A DNA stretch of 39,416 nucleotides from Devosia sp. (GTDB lineage: Bacteria > Pseudomonadota > Alphaproteobacteria > Rhizobiales > Devosiaceae). The stretch covers positions 1 through 39,416 of the forward strand of contig JACDQI010000209.1 of NCBI GenBank assembly GCA_015657675.1. The letters are read 5' to 3'. A program made the position numbers and the translations under genes. Numbering within the stretch: the stretch's first letter is position 1; every line of letters starts with the position of its first letter. Positions 7,296 to 16,775 of this stretch are shown piece by piece. The notes beneath the pieces were generated by a model. It saw only the letters and a list, made by a program, of their open reading frames with translations. It was not told where the DNA came from and ran no database searches.

Positions 7296-9003
7296 AGGCG
7301 CGGCGACCATCGCGCTTGATGGCGCCCGCAAGTCCCGCGGCAATCTCACCAAGGCCCGCATTCGCTGGGTGATCCTGGCGCTGCTGATCGTTTTCGGCAC
7401 CGTCGCCGGGCGATTGATCCAACTGGGCTGGGTGGTCACCGACACCACGATCGAGGGGCAGGCGCGCGACATCATCACTGCCTCGCGTCCGGCACTGCTC
7501 GATCGCAATGGCCTTGAGATGGCCGTCGATATCCGCGTGCCTTCGCTCTATGCCGAGCCGCGGCGCATCATCGACGTCGAAGAAGCGGTGCAGAAGCTCC
7601 GCACCGTGCTGCCCGAGCTGGATGCCGACTGGCTGCGCAAGCGTCTCACCGGCGACAAGGGGTTTGTTTGGGTCAAGCGCGAGCTGACGCCGGCGATCGA
7701 AGACGCGATCTTTGCGCTCGGTCTGCCTGGCTTTGATTTTGTGCAGGAGAGCAAGCGCTTCTATCCCGGCGGCAAGGAAGCCTCACACATTCTGGGTGCG
7801 ACCAATATCGATAATCAGGGCATTGCCGGTATCGAAAAGTACATGGACGATCAGGACGTGGCGCTGCTGCAGTCGCTCGGCCTGGCGCGCGGCAATGACC
7901 TGACCCCGGTGAACCTGTCGATCGATCTGCGCGTGCAGCACGTCCTCTATCAGCAGCTCAGCGACTCCCTGGTGCGCTACAAGGCGATCGCTGCGGCGGG
8001 GGCGATGATGGACATCAAGACCGGCGAGATCATCGGCATGGTGTCGCTGCCGGACTATGATCCGAACAATCCGCAGAGCGCCTTTGAAGACTTCATGGGC
8101 AAGAAGAACCAGCGCTTCAACCGCGTCACCTCGGGCATCTATGAGCTGGGCTCCACCTTCAAGACGGTGACCATGGCTGCGGCCCTCGACAGCGGCAAGG
8201 TCAAGATCACGGACACGTTCGACGCCCGCTATGGCGTGCGTTTTGGTCGCTTCACCATCGATGATTTCCACGGCAAGCACCGCGTGCTGACCCTGCCGGA
8301 GGTCTTCAAGTATTCATCCAACATCGGCACCATCAAGGCCATGCAGCAGATGGGCAAGGAAGATTTCCGCGCCTTCCTCACCAAGGTGGGGTTCGACACG
8401 CAAGTGACGATCGAACTGCCGGAAAAGCGCTTGCCGACTATTCCCGAGAGGTTCTCCGAGATCGTCGCGGCTACGTCCAGCTTCGGTCATGGCCTCTCGA
8501 TCTCGCCGATGCATATGCTCCGGGCTGTCGCTGCGTTCGCCAATGACGGCAACATGGTGACGCCGACCCTCTTCAAGCGGAGCGAAGAGGAGGCGAGGAA
8601 GCTCTACACGCCGGTGATCTCGAGCCGGACGAGCGCCCAGATGCGATACCTGATGCGGCTCAACGCCCTTGAGGGCTCGGGCACACGCATGAACAAGGAG
8701 GCTGCGGGCTATCGGGCCGGCGGCAAGACCGGGACGGCCGAGAAGGTCGTTGGCGGACAGTACTCGGCCAACAAGACACTTACTGTCTTTTCGTCCGCCT
8801 TCCCGCTCGACAATCCGCGCTATGCCATGATCATCATGGTGGATGAGCCGCAGAAAGAAAATGCCCAGTCTGGAAATACAGCAGGCTGGAATGCCGGCGA
8901 GATAACCGGACGCGTCGTTGCGCAGGTGGCGCCGATGCTCGGCATCAGCCCTGACTTCAACGAAATGCTGGATTCAAATCTTGTCCCTGTCGAAATCCGT
9001 TAG
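7279..9003 (+). CDS. ftsI: Penicillin-binding protein 3, septal transpeptidase FtsI
   Basis: 574 residues from ATG 7279; the track's TTG 7264 adds five residues. Septal peptidoglycan DD-transpeptidase acting with FtsW. One N-terminal membrane segment (WVILALLIVFGTVAGRLI), then the pedestal domain with RPALLDRNG, and the transpeptidase domain with the three penicillin-binding motifs in frame: STFK (Ser292, Lys295), SSN (346-348), and KTG (483-485 in AGGKTGTAEK). The length is normal for the family. It overlaps the end of ftsL by 17 nt and is followed 25 nt later by murE. Confidence 0.96.
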   Translation: MALLSEGAATIALDGARKSRGNLTKARIRWVILALLIVFGTVAGRLIQLGWVVTDTTIEGQARDIITASRPALLDRNGLEMAVDIRVPSLYAEPRRIIDVEEAVQKLRTVLPELDADWLRKRLTGDKGFVWVKRELTPAIEDAIFALGLPGFDFVQESKRFYPGGKEASHILGATNIDNQGIAGIEKYMDDQDVALLQSLGLARGNDLTPVNLSIDLRVQHVLYQQLSDSLVRYKAIAAAGAMMDIKTGEIIGMVSLPDYDPNNPQSAFEDFMGKKNQRFNRVTSGIYELGSTFKTVTMAAALDSGKVKITDTFDARYGVRFGRFTIDDFHGKHRVLTLPEVFKYSSNIGTIKAMQQMGKEDFRAFLTKVGFDTQVTIELPEKRLPTIPERFSEIVAATSSFGHGLSISPMHMLRAVAAFANDGNMVTPTLFKRSEEEARKLYTPVISSRTSAQMRYLMRLNALEGSGTRMNKEAAGYRAGGKTGTAEKVVGGQYSANKTLTVFSSAFPLDNPRYAMIIMVDEPQKENAQSGNTAGWNAGEITGRVVAQVAPMLGISPDFNEMLDSNLVPVEIR

Positions 9004-9028
9004 CCCGGTTCCAGAAGGAAATACGCAC

Positions 9029-10471
9029 GTGCCGTTCGTACTGGCAGAATTGCTCAAAGGAACGGGGGCCAGAAAGGTCCCCTCGCTGACGGTGGCCGGC
9101 GTGCATGCCGACAGCCGCGAAATCGGTGCTGGCGAGGTCTTTTTCGCCATATCGGGCACCAATGTCCATGGCGATGCCTATGCGCCTCAGGCGCGCGAGC
9201 GCGGTGCCGTGGCAATGGTCACGGACCGGGCGCCGAAGACCGATCCCGGCATTCCCGTGGTGCTCGTCAAGGATGTGCGGACCGCCTATGCCAATGCCGC
9301 GGCGCGCCAGTTTGCGTCCATTCCAGCGACTGAAGTCGCGGTGACCGGTACGAACGGCAAGTCGTCGATCGTTTCCTACGTGCGCCAGATCTGGACCTAT
9401 TGCGGCATCAAGAGCGCCAGCATGGGGGACCATCGGCATCGACGACGCCGAGGGGTCGAGCCGGCCGAACTCACGACCGCGGATCCCCTGACGCTGCACC
9501 GCAACCTCGCCGACCTCAAGTCGCGCGGTGTCGATCACGTCGCCATGGAAGCCTCGAGCCAGGGCCTCGACCAGCGCCGACTGGACGGCCTGCGATTTAA
9601 TGCCGTTGCCTTCAGCAACCTCAGCCGCGACCATCTCGACTACCATATCGACATGGAGACCTATCGCGAGGCCAAGCTGCGGCTCTTCCGCGACCTGCTT
9701 GCCGATGGTGGCGCGGCCGTGGTCAATGCTGATGACGAAGAGCACATGCCCTTCCTATTTGCCGCACTCGACCGTGGGGCGACCTTGCTGACGATCGGCA
9801 AGGAAGGGGCATTCTTCGAGATTGGCGACGTCGTCAACGAAGGCTATGGGCAGCGCGTCACCGGCCGCATGGTCGGTGAGCCTGTAAGCTTTCACCTGCC
9901 GCTGACCGGCGCCTTCCAGGTCAGCAACGCCGTCATGGCGCTGGCGCTGGCCATTACGACCGGCGCACCGCCCGAAAAGGCGGTCGAGGCGCTGGAAACG
10001 CTCAAGGGCGCCAAGGGCCGCATGGAGCTGGTCGGCGAGCACAATGGTGCGGCGATTTTCGTCGACTACTCGCACAAGCCCGCTGCGTTGGAGTCAGCGC
10101 TCACGTCGCTCCGCCCATTCGCCAAAAAGAAGCTGCATGTGGTGTTCGGCGCCGGCGGCGACCGCGACCGCGGCAAACGCCCGCTGATGGGCGAGGTTGC
10201 GCAGCGGCTGGCCGATGTGGTCATCGTCACTGACGACAATCCACGCACCGAAGATCCAAAGCTGATCCGCACCCAGATCATAGCCGAGGCCCCCAAGGCC
10301 AAAGAGATTCCGGATCGGCGCAAGGCCATCGAGACCGCGATCGGCCAACTCAAGCCGGGTGATGCACTGCTGATTGCAGGCAAGGGCCATGAGGATTATC
10401 AGATCATCGGAACCACCAAACACCATTTCTCCGACCACGAGGTGGTCCGGGAGATTCTAAAAGGGATGTAG
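9029..10471 (+). CDS. murE: UDP-MurNAc-L-Ala-D-Glu:meso-diaminopimelate ligase
   Basis: 480 residues from GTG 9029, preceded by AGAAGGAA at 8-nt spacing; the track start at 8918 lies inside ftsI and is spurious. Cytoplasmic ATP-dependent ligase adding the third stem-peptide residue. The P-loop is TGTNGKSS (Lys111). The Mur ligase central domain includes MEASSQGLDQRRLDGL and the C-terminal domain DNPR at 403-406, the meso-DAP specificity motif. Odd: residues 134-147 read DHRHRRRRGVEPAE where the family has a GTIG-type strand. Removing one G from GGGGG at 9424-9428 restores SMGTIGIDDAEGSSRPN, and a second, opposite shift near 9468-9472 is then needed to return to LTTADPLTLH. See findings; two compensating indels, probably sequence errors. 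Confidence 0.93.
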   Translation: MPFVLAELLKGTGARKVPSLTVAGVHADSREIGAGEVFFAISGTNVHGDAYAPQARERGAVAMVTDRAPKTDPGIPVVLVKDVRTAYANAAARQFASIPATEVAVTGTNGKSSIVSYVRQIWTYCGIKSASMGDHRHRRRRGVEPAELTTADPLTLHRNLADLKSRGVDHVAMEASSQGLDQRRLDGLRFNAVAFSNLSRDHLDYHIDMETYREAKLRLFRDLLADGGAAVVNADDEEHMPFLFAALDRGATLLTIGKEGAFFEIGDVVNEGYGQRVTGRMVGEPVSFHLPLTGAFQVSNAVMALALAITTGAPPEKAVEALETLKGAKGRMELVGEHNGAAIFVDYSHKPAALESALTSLRPFAKKKLHVVFGAGGDRDRGKRPLMGEVAQRLADVVIVTDDNPRTEDPKLIRTQIIAEAPKAKEIPDRRKAIETAIGQLKPGDALLIAGKGHEDYQIIGTTKHHFSDHEVVREILKGM

Positions 10472-10477
10472 CCGCGC

Positions 10478-11875
10478 ATGAGACCACTCTGGACCGTCGC
10501 CGAGGTTGTTGCAGCCACCGGCGGACGGCCGGAAGGTCTGCTCGAAGGTCCGATCGGCTCGATTTCGATCGACTCGCGGGATATTCAGCCCGACGCTCTC
10601 TTCGTCGCCATCAAGGGCGACACGCACGATGGCCACGATTTTGTCGGCAAGGCACTGGAGCAGGGCGCCGCTGCGGCGCTGGTTTCCGAGGCCTTCCACG
10701 CCCGTAATGGTGGCAGCAAGCTCATTGTCGTTGCTGATCCGCTGGCGGCACTGACCAAGCTTGCTGTGGCCGCGCGGGCGCGCAGCCAGGCGCAGATCGT
10801 GGCTGTCACCGGCAGCGCCGGCAAGACCACCACCAAGGAGGCGATGCGGACCGTTTTAGCGGCGGTTGGCGAGACGCATGCCTCGGTCAAAAGCTTCAAC
10901 AACCACTGGGGCGTTCCCCTGACGCTGGCGCGGCTGCCGCGCGAGGCACGCTTCGGCGTCTTCGAGATCGGCATGAACCACGCCGGTGAGATCACTCCGC
11001 TGGTCAAACTGGTGCGGCCGCATATCTCGGTGATCACCACCGTCGCGGCTGCGCATCTCGAGTTCTTCGCATCGGTGGCCGATATTGCCGTGGCCAAGGC
11101 AGAGATCTTTCTCGGGCTCGAGCCCGGCGGTACGGCGGTGCTCAACGGCGACCACGAATATCTTCACATTCTCTTCGGCCGCGCCCGGGAGGCGGGCGTG
11201 TCGCGCATCGTCACCTATGGCTTCGACGAGAGCTGCGACTGGCGCATCACCGGCTATGAGGCGCGCGGTGGGCGGACGCATCTCTCGGTGGTACACGACG
11301 GGCAGGTGCACGAACTGAGCTTGCAGGTGCAGGGCAGGCACATGGCTGCCAACGCCGTGGCGGCCCTCGCTGCCGCCAGCCTTGCGGGAGAGGGTCCGTC
11401 GACGGCTGCTGCTGCACTGGCTGGGTTCGGCGCGCCGGAGGGCCGTGGGGAGAGCGCACGGCTCGGACCCGCGGATCGGCCACTGCTGCTGGTCGACGAA
11501 AGCTATAACGCAAATGTGGCTTCGATGACGGCAGCGCTTGACGTCTTTGCCGGTGTTTCTGCACCTGGGGGGCGAAAAGTGTTGGTGCTGGGCGACATGC
11601 TGGAGCTTGGGCCGCTTGGTCCGGAACTTCACGCATCGCTCAAGGATGCCGTGCTAAAATCCGGGGCAGACAGGATCTATCTCGTCGGTCGGGCGATCGA
11701 TGCACTGGGCAAAGCGCTGGGCGAAGGGTTCGTCACGGCTCAGGCCGCCAGTATCGACGAGATTGCCGAAGCCATTCTTTCCAGCCTTGCGCATGGCGAT
11801 GCTGTTATGGTCAAAGGGTCCAATGGCGTGCGCCTGTCGAGCCTCGTGAAGCTGATCCGCGAGCGTTTCGCCTGA
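10478..11875 (+). CDS. murF: UDP-MurNAc-tripeptide:D-Ala-D-Ala ligase
   Basis: 465 residues, normal size. Adds D-alanyl-D-alanine to the UDP-MurNAc tripeptide in the cytoplasm. N-terminal substrate domain with SIDSRDIQPDALFVAIKG, P-loop TGSAGKTTTKEAM, then SFNNHWGVPLTLAR, EIGMNHAGEI, and the C-terminal domain with DESYNANVASM and VLGDMLELG, all typical of MurF. Starts 6 nt after the murE stop, so translation is probably coupled. No irregularity seen. Confidence 0.97.
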   Translation: MRPLWTVAEVVAATGGRPEGLLEGPIGSISIDSRDIQPDALFVAIKGDTHDGHDFVGKALEQGAAAALVSEAFHARNGGSKLIVVADPLAALTKLAVAARARSQAQIVAVTGSAGKTTTKEAMRTVLAAVGETHASVKSFNNHWGVPLTLARLPREARFGVFEIGMNHAGEITPLVKLVRPHISVITTVAAAHLEFFASVADIAVAKAEIFLGLEPGGTAVLNGDHEYLHILFGRAREAGVSRIVTYGFDESCDWRITGYEARGGRTHLSVVHDGQVHELSLQVQGRHMAANAVAALAAASLAGEGPSTAAAALAGFGAPEGRGESARLGPADRPLLLVDESYNANVASMTAALDVFAGVSAPGGRKVLVLGDMLELGPLGPELHASLKDAVLKSGADRIYLVGRAIDALGKALGEGFVTAQAASIDEIAEAILSSLAHGDAVMVKGSNGVRLSSLVKLIRERFA

Positions 11876-11904
11876 GCTGCCGCTGCGTCGGGGAAGCGTA
11901 GGAC

Positions 11905-12990
11905 ATGCTGTATTTTCTGGGGCAGTTGGGCGAGAGTCTCGCCGCCTTCAACGTCTTCCGGTACATCACCTTCAGAACCGCAGGCGCCGTGGTGACGGCG
12001 CTGTTCTTCGTGTTCCTGTTCGGGCCCGGCATGATCGCGTCCCTGCGCATCCGCCAGGGCAAGGGTCAACCGATCCGCGAAGATGGTCCGCAGTCGCACC
12101 TGCTGACCAAGAAGGGCACACCCACCATGGGCGGGCTGATGATCCTTTCCGGCGCCGTGATCTCGACGCTGCTCTGGTCCAACCTTTCCAACGGCTATGT
12201 CTGGTGCGTGCTGTTCGTCACCATCGGCTTTGGCGCGATCGGCTTTTATGACGACTATCTCAAGGTCAAGCGCATGTCGCATAACGGCTTTTCGGGCCGC
12301 CAGCGGCTGCTGCTGGAAGCCCTGATTGCTATCATTGCCTGCTATGTCATCTCCATTCTGGGCGAGCCGGGCTCGTCGACCTCGCTGTTCTTCCCGTTCG
12401 TAAAGGGGCTCGCGGTCAACCTGGGCTGGTTCTTCCTGCTGTTTGGCGGCTTTGTGATCGTGGCCGCGGGCAACTCGGTGAACCTCACGGATGGCCTTGA
12501 TGGCCTCGCCATCGTGCCCGTGATGGTGGCGGCGGCCTGTTTCGGGCTGATCGCCTATCTCGTCGGCTCCGTGACTTTTTCGGACTACCTGCTGATCAAC
12601 AACGTGCCGGGAACGGCGGAGCTTTCGGTCGTCTGTGGGGCCCTGATCGGCGCCGGCCTCGGTTTTTTGTGGTTCAACGCGCCGCCGGCGCAGATCTTTA
12701 TGGGCGATACCGGCTCGCTCGCGCTGGGCGGCGCACTGGGCACCATCGCGGTCGCCACCAAGCACGAGATCGTGCTCGCCATCATCGGCGGCCTCTTCGT
12801 GCTCGAAGCGGTTTCGGTGATCGTGCAGGTCGCCTCGTTCAAGCTTACGGGCAAGCGGGTATTCCGCATGGCGCCGATTCACCACCATTTCGAGCATCTG
12901 GGCTGGACCGAGAGCCAAGTGGTGATCCGGTTCTGGATCATCTCCTTCGTCCTGGCCCTGATCGGGCTGAGCTCCCTCAAGCTGCGCTAG
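11905..12990 (+). CDS. mraY: Phospho-N-acetylmuramoyl-pentapeptide transferase
   Basis: 361 residues, a polytopic inner-membrane enzyme making lipid I from UDP-MurNAc-pentapeptide and undecaprenyl phosphate. About ten hydrophobic segments are visible. Diagnostic motifs: [21 protein letters not shown] with the catalytic Asp pair, [25 protein letters not shown], and [15 protein letters not shown]. It begins 29 nt after murF. The usual next gene, murD, is not present; a 101-nt spacer with a palindrome leads into ftsW. Confidence 0.97.
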   Translation: MLYFLGQLGESLAAFNVFRYITFRTAGAVVTALFFVFLFGPGMIASLRIRQGKGQPIREDGPQSHLLTKKGTPTMGGLMILSGAVISTLLWSNLSNGYVWCVLFVTIGFGAIGFYDDYLKVKRMSHNGFSGRQRLLLEALIAIIACYVISILGEPGSSTSLFFPFVKGLAVNLGWFFLLFGGFVIVAAGNSVNLTDGLDGLAIVPVMVAAACFGLIAYLVGSVTFSDYLLINNVPGTAELSVVCGALIGAGLGFLWFNAPPAQIFMGDTGSLALGGALGTIAVATKHEIVLAIIGGLFVLEAVSVIVQVASFKLTGKRVFRMAPIHHHFEHLGWTESQVVIRFWIISFVLALIGLSSLKLR

Positions 12991-13060
12991 ATTCGCAAAA
13001 CGCGAAACCGGTCGGACTTTGGTAACCAAAGTCCGTCTAGAGTGCGTGCAAGTAGAGTTA
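12991..13060. repeat. Palindromic intergenic element between mraY and ftsW
   Basis: This spacer occupies the place where murD normally lies. It contains TTCGC-AAAAC-GCGAA (12992-13006) and the perfect 23-bp palindrome CGGACTTTGGT-A-ACCAAAGTCCG (13013-13035). There is no T-tract, so it is not a standard terminator. The text GCGAAACCGGTCGGACTTTGG followed by TCTAGAGTGCGTGC resembles dispersed Hyphomicrobiales repeats of the kind CGAAACCGG...CACTTT...AGAGCATG. That resemblance is from memory and needs a search. It could also be an mRNA-stabilising or processing hairpin within the operon. Confidence 0.6.
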
Positions 13061-13091
13061 TCGGGAGCCGCCGGGCAGGGCGGGTCAGTTC

Positions 13092-14252
13092 ATGTTTTCA
13101 CGGGATCGCAAGACACCCATCGCCGAGTGGTGGTGGACGATCGACAAGCAATTGCTGTCGGCTTTGATCCTCCTGCTCGTTGTGGGGGTCGTCCTCAGTT
13201 TCGCCGCCAGCCCGCCGGTGGCCGAACGGCTCGGGCTCGATGCCTGGCACTTCGTGGTGCGCCACGCCATGTTCTCGCTGATTGCCCTGGGCGTGCTGGT
13301 CGCCACTTCGATGCTTCCGCATCGCAGTGCGCGCATTTTCGCCATTATGGTGCTCGCTGTCAGCATTGTCCTGCTCTGGCTCACGCTGAAGTTCGGCGTC
13401 GAGGTCAAGGGTGCCAAGCGCTGGATTTCGGCCTTTGGTCAAACCATTCAGCCCTCGGAGTTCGTCAAACCGGCCTTTGCGGTGATCGGGGCCTGGCTCT
13501 TTTCTGAAAGCATGAAGCAGAAGGGCATGCCGGCCCGCACGCTGGCGACGCTCATCATGCTTGCGATTGTCGGCGGGCTGCTGCTGCAGCCCGATATCGG
13601 ACAGACGGCTCTTGTCCTTGCTACCTGGGCCGCGCTGCTGTTCCTGTCCGGCATTTCCTGGTTTGTCATCGGCGGGCTCGGGGTGGCTGCAGTCGGGCTC
13701 TTGTTCGGCGCTTATGCGTTCTTCCCGCATTTTGCCAAGCGCATCGACAGCTTCATGAACCCCGAGGAAGGCAACACCTATCAGGTCGACAAAGCGCTCT
13801 CTTCGCTGCTGGAAGGCGGCTGGTTCGGCCGTGGACCGGGTGAATCGCTGGCCAAGAAGGTCATTCCGGACGCCCATGCCGACTACGTGTTTTCCGCGGC
13901 GGCCGGCGAGTTCGGCATTCTTTTCTCGCTTTGCCTGGTCGCGCTCATCACCTTCATCGTCGTCCGGGCGCTTAATGGGGCGCAACGGCAGGCGAGCCTG
14001 TTTGCGCGGCTGGCGGCCTCGACTCTGGCTATTCAGTTCGGGTTACAGTGCAGCATTAACCTGGCGGTGAATCTCAACCTGATCCCGCCAAAAGGCATGA
14101 CGCTGCCTTTCGTCTCCTACGGTGGTACCTCGATGATCGCCATTGCCTTCGGCATGGGCTTGATGCTGGCGCTGACGCGTAAGCGGCCGGAGGAACGCAT
14201 GGTCTCCGGCCTGCCGCTCTATCGCGTCTCGGCTATCGCACCCGCCGAATGA
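13092..14252 (+). CDS. ftsW: Septal peptidoglycan glycosyltransferase FtsW
   Basis: 386 residues, SEDS-family polytopic membrane protein that polymerises septal glycan strands with FtsI. Hydrophobic segments span the whole protein. Family signatures are GAKRWI (in VKGAKRWISAFGQTIQPSEFVK), PDIGQTALVLATW, the long periplasmic-loop segment GNTYQVDKALSSLLEGGWFGRGPGES (part of it), HADYVFSAAAGEFG, and SYGGTSMIAIAFGMG near the C terminus. GGGCGGG lies before the ATG. It overlaps murG by 4 nt (ATGA). Confidence 0.96.
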   Translation: MFSRDRKTPIAEWWWTIDKQLLSALILLLVVGVVLSFAASPPVAERLGLDAWHFVVRHAMFSLIALGVLVATSMLPHRSARIFAIMVLAVSIVLLWLTLKFGVEVKGAKRWISAFGQTIQPSEFVKPAFAVIGAWLFSESMKQKGMPARTLATLIMLAIVGGLLLQPDIGQTALVLATWAALLFLSGISWFVIGGLGVAAVGLLFGAYAFFPHFAKRIDSFMNPEEGNTYQVDKALSSLLEGGWFGRGPGESLAKKVIPDAHADYVFSAAAGEFGILFSLCLVALITFIVVRALNGAQRQASLFARLAASTLAIQFGLQCSINLAVNLNLIPPKGMTLPFVSYGGTSMIAIAFGMGLMLALTRKRPEERMVSGLPLYRVSAIAPAE

Positions 14253-15343
14253 GCACTTTTGTTCTCATGGCAGGCGGCACGGGAGGTCATCTCTTCCCGG
14301 CCATGTCCCTGGCGCAGGAGCTGCGGCGGCGCGGCCACATCATTCACTTGATGACCGATCATCGGGTCGAAAGCTATGGCGGCGATTTTCCTGCGCGCAG
14401 CATTGAGATCGTGCCCTCGGCAACGCCGTCAGGTCGCAATCCCGTGCAGTTCACTCTGGCGGGCTTCAAGATCCTGGGCGGCATCGGGGTCGCCCTATCG
14501 AAACTTCGCTCGCTGCGTCCCGATGGCGTCATCGGTTTTGGCGGCTATCCAACGTTTCCGCCCTTTCTGGCCGCTCGGCTGCTCGGCATTCCTGGCATGC
14601 TGCACGAGCAGAATGCCGTTATGGGCCGCGCCAATCGCGCGCTGGGCCGGTTCGCGCAGGTTCTGGCGCTGAGTTACGAGAATACCCGCTTTGCCGACAC
14701 GCTTGCCGCCCGCAAGCAACTGACCGGCAATCCTGTTCGGGACAAGGTCCGGGCGCTTGCCGGCACGCCCTATCCGGCGCTCGATGACACTGGTCCGCTG
14801 CGCCTCGTGGTCGTTGCCGGCAGTCAGGGTGCGCGGGCTTTCTCCGACATCATCCCGGACGCCATCGGCCTTCTGCCTGAGCCGATGCGCAAACGGCTGC
14901 AGATCGCCCAGCAATGCCGGGCCGAGGATCTCGATCGGGTGGCCGAGACCTACCGCAAGCTCAAGATCAATGTCGAACTCGCGACCTTCTTCAACGATCT
15001 ACCGGAACGCGCCGCGCGGGCGCATCTGATGATCTGTCGATCTGGCGCCTCGACCATTGCCGACGCCTGCGTTATCGGTCGGCCGATGATTCTCGTGCCG
15101 CTGCCGGGCTCGCTCGATGCGGACCAGAAGAACAATGCACTCGTGGTCGATGCAGCCGGTGGCGGCTGGATCGCCGAACAGGCCACGCTTTCGCCACCTT
15201 CGCTTGCGACTCGCCTGAGCTCACTTTTCGGTGAGCCGGAGACGCTGCGAACTGCCGCAGCCGCGGCCAAATCGCTCGGGCAGCCGAACGCGGTTGAAAA
15301 GCTCGCCGACGCGGCAGAACGCCTCGTCGTCAGGGGGAAATGA
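14249..15343 (+). CDS. murG: Lipid II synthase, UDP-GlcNAc transferase MurG
   Basis: 364 residues, membrane-associated GT-B glycosyltransferase converting lipid I to lipid II on the cytoplasmic face. The N-terminal glycine-rich loop [11 protein letters not shown], then [23 protein letters not shown], the second glycine loop [13 protein letters not shown], and the UDP-binding segment [10 protein letters not shown] with [14 protein letters not shown] are all present. Starts with ATGA overlap on the ftsW stop and ends 4 nt before murC. Confidence 0.97.
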   Translation: MSTFVLMAGGTGGHLFPAMSLAQELRRRGHIIHLMTDHRVESYGGDFPARSIEIVPSATPSGRNPVQFTLAGFKILGGIGVALSKLRSLRPDGVIGFGGYPTFPPFLAARLLGIPGMLHEQNAVMGRANRALGRFAQVLALSYENTRFADTLAARKQLTGNPVRDKVRALAGTPYPALDDTGPLRLVVVAGSQGARAFSDIIPDAIGLLPEPMRKRLQIAQQCRAEDLDRVAETYRKLKINVELATFFNDLPERAARAHLMICRSGASTIADACVIGRPMILVPLPGSLDADQKNNALVVDAAGGGWIAEQATLSPPSLATRLSSLFGEPETLRTAAAAAKSLGQPNAVEKLADAAERLVVRGK

Positions 15344-15347
15344 AAAT

Positions 15348-16775
15348 ATGAAAATGCCGCGCAATATCGGTCCGGTGCACTTTGTCGGCATCGGGGGCAT
15401 CGGGATGAGCGGCATTGCCGAAATCCTGCACAACCAGGGCTATGTCGTCCGCGGGTCGGACAGCGCCGAAAACCCTAATGTGCAGCGCCTGCGCAAGATG
15501 GGCATCGAGGTCCAGATCGGCCAGAGCGCCGACAACCTCAAGGACGCCGCTGTCGTCGTCATCTCCTCGGCCATCAAGAAGGGCAATCCAGAACTGGCTG
15601 CGGCTCGTGCGCGCGGCCTGCCAGTGGTCCGCCGGGCCGAGATGCTGGCCGAGATCATGCGGTTCAAGAACGCCATTGCCATCGGCGGCACGCACGGCAA
15701 GACCACGACGACCACGCTGGTCGCCACGCTGCTCGATGCCGGCAACATGGACCCGACCGTCATCAACGGCGGCATCATCAATGCCTACGGCACCAATGCT
15801 CGACTGGGCGGCGGCGAGTGGATGGTGGTGGAAGCCGACGAGTCTGACGGCACTTTCGTCAAGCTCCCCGCCGACGTGGTGATCGTTACCAATGTCGATC
15901 CCGAGCATCTCGACCACTATCACGACTTCGACCACGTCAAGCAGGCGTTCCTCAACTTCGTCGAAAACGTGCCGTTCTACGGCTTTGCCGTGATGTGCCT
16001 CGACCATCCGGAAGTGCAGGCACTGGTCGGGCAGATCCGCGATCGCCGCGTCATCACCTATGGCCGCAACCCGCAGGCTGACGTTCGTCTGGTCGATCTT
16101 GAAAGCCGCGACAACGGCGTGCAGCACTTTGCCGTCGAGATCCGTGATCGTATCCGGCAGACGCATTTGCGTATCGAGGGCCTCGAATTGCCGATGCCGG
16201 GCGAGCACAATGCGCTTAATGCGACCGCCGCCATTGCCGTTGCCGACCAGCTCAAGGTGCCGGCCGAAGCCATCCGCAAGGGGCTCAAGAACTTCTCGGG
16301 CGTCAAACGCCGCTTCACTCGTACCGGGACGGTTGGTGGCATCACGGTCATCGACGACTATGGTCACCATCCCGTCGAGATCGCCTCGGTGCTCAAGGCC
16401 GCGCGGCAATCGACCAAGCGCGACGTCATCGCCGTCGTGCAGCCACACCGCTACTCGCGCCTCAACGACCTCTTCGACGACTTTGCGGCCTGCTTCAACG
16501 ACGCCGATACAGTGATTGTGGCGCCGGTCTATGCGGCGGGCGAAGCGCCGATTGAAGGCGTAACGCACGAGGAACTGGTCACGCGCATCCGCGCCCGCGG
16601 CCACCGCGACGCGCGCGTCATTGATCGTGCCGAAGCGCTGGCGCCGCTGATCGCCAGCCGTGCCGCCAGCGGCGACTATGTCGTCTGCCTCGGGGCAGGG
16701 AACATTACCCAGTGGGCCGCGGCCCTGCCGGGCGAACTGGGCACGTTGCTCGGCGTGGAGCCGGAACTGCCATGA
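15348..16775 (+). CDS. murC: UDP-N-acetylmuramate:L-alanine ligase
   Basis: 475 residues from ATG 15348; the ORF track start at 15231 lies inside murG. AGGGGGAAA precedes the start. First amino-acid-adding ligase of the stem peptide. N-terminal [17 protein letters not shown] binds UDP-MurNAc, the P-loop is [13 protein letters not shown], followed by [20 protein letters not shown], and the C-terminal [10 protein letters not shown] and VVQPHRYSR. It overlaps murB by 4 nt. Intact. Confidence 0.97.
   Translation: MKMPRNIGPVHFVGIGGIGMSGIAEILHNQGYVVRGSDSAENPNVQRLRKMGIEVQIGQSADNLKDAAVVVISSAIKKGNPELAAARARGLPVVRRAEMLAEIMRFKNAIAIGGTHGKTTTTTLVATLLDAGNMDPTVINGGIINAYGTNARLGGGEWMVVEADESDGTFVKLPADVVIVTNVDPEHLDHYHDFDHVKQAFLNFVENVPFYGFAVMCLDHPEVQALVGQIRDRRVITYGRNPQADVRLVDLESRDNGVQHFAVEIRDRIRQTHLRIEGLELPMPGEHNALNATAAIAVADQLKVPAEAIRKGLKNFSGVKRRFTRTGTVGGITVIDDYGHHPVEIASVLKAARQSTKRDVIAVVQPHRYSRLNDLFDDFAACFNDADTVIVAPVYAAGEAPIEGVTHEELVTRIRARGHRDARVIDRAEALAPLIASRAASGDYVVCLGAGNITQWAAALPGELGTLLGVEPELP

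Noticed and set aside
11740-13029. 429-aa minus-strand ORF opposite mraY
   Set aside because: Shadow of murF/mraY; low-complexity charged sequence, no family motif.
13013-13035. Rho-independent terminator after mraY
   Set aside because: Perfect hairpin but no following T-tract, and it would cut an essential operon.
13019-13507. Possible murD remnant in the ORF starting in the mraY-ftsW spacer
   Set aside because: The protein is the +1 shadow of ftsW and has no Mur-ligase P-loop or GTNGK-like motif.
15330-16604. 424-aa minus-strand ORF opposite murC
   Set aside because: Shadow frame; murC is intact on the plus strand.
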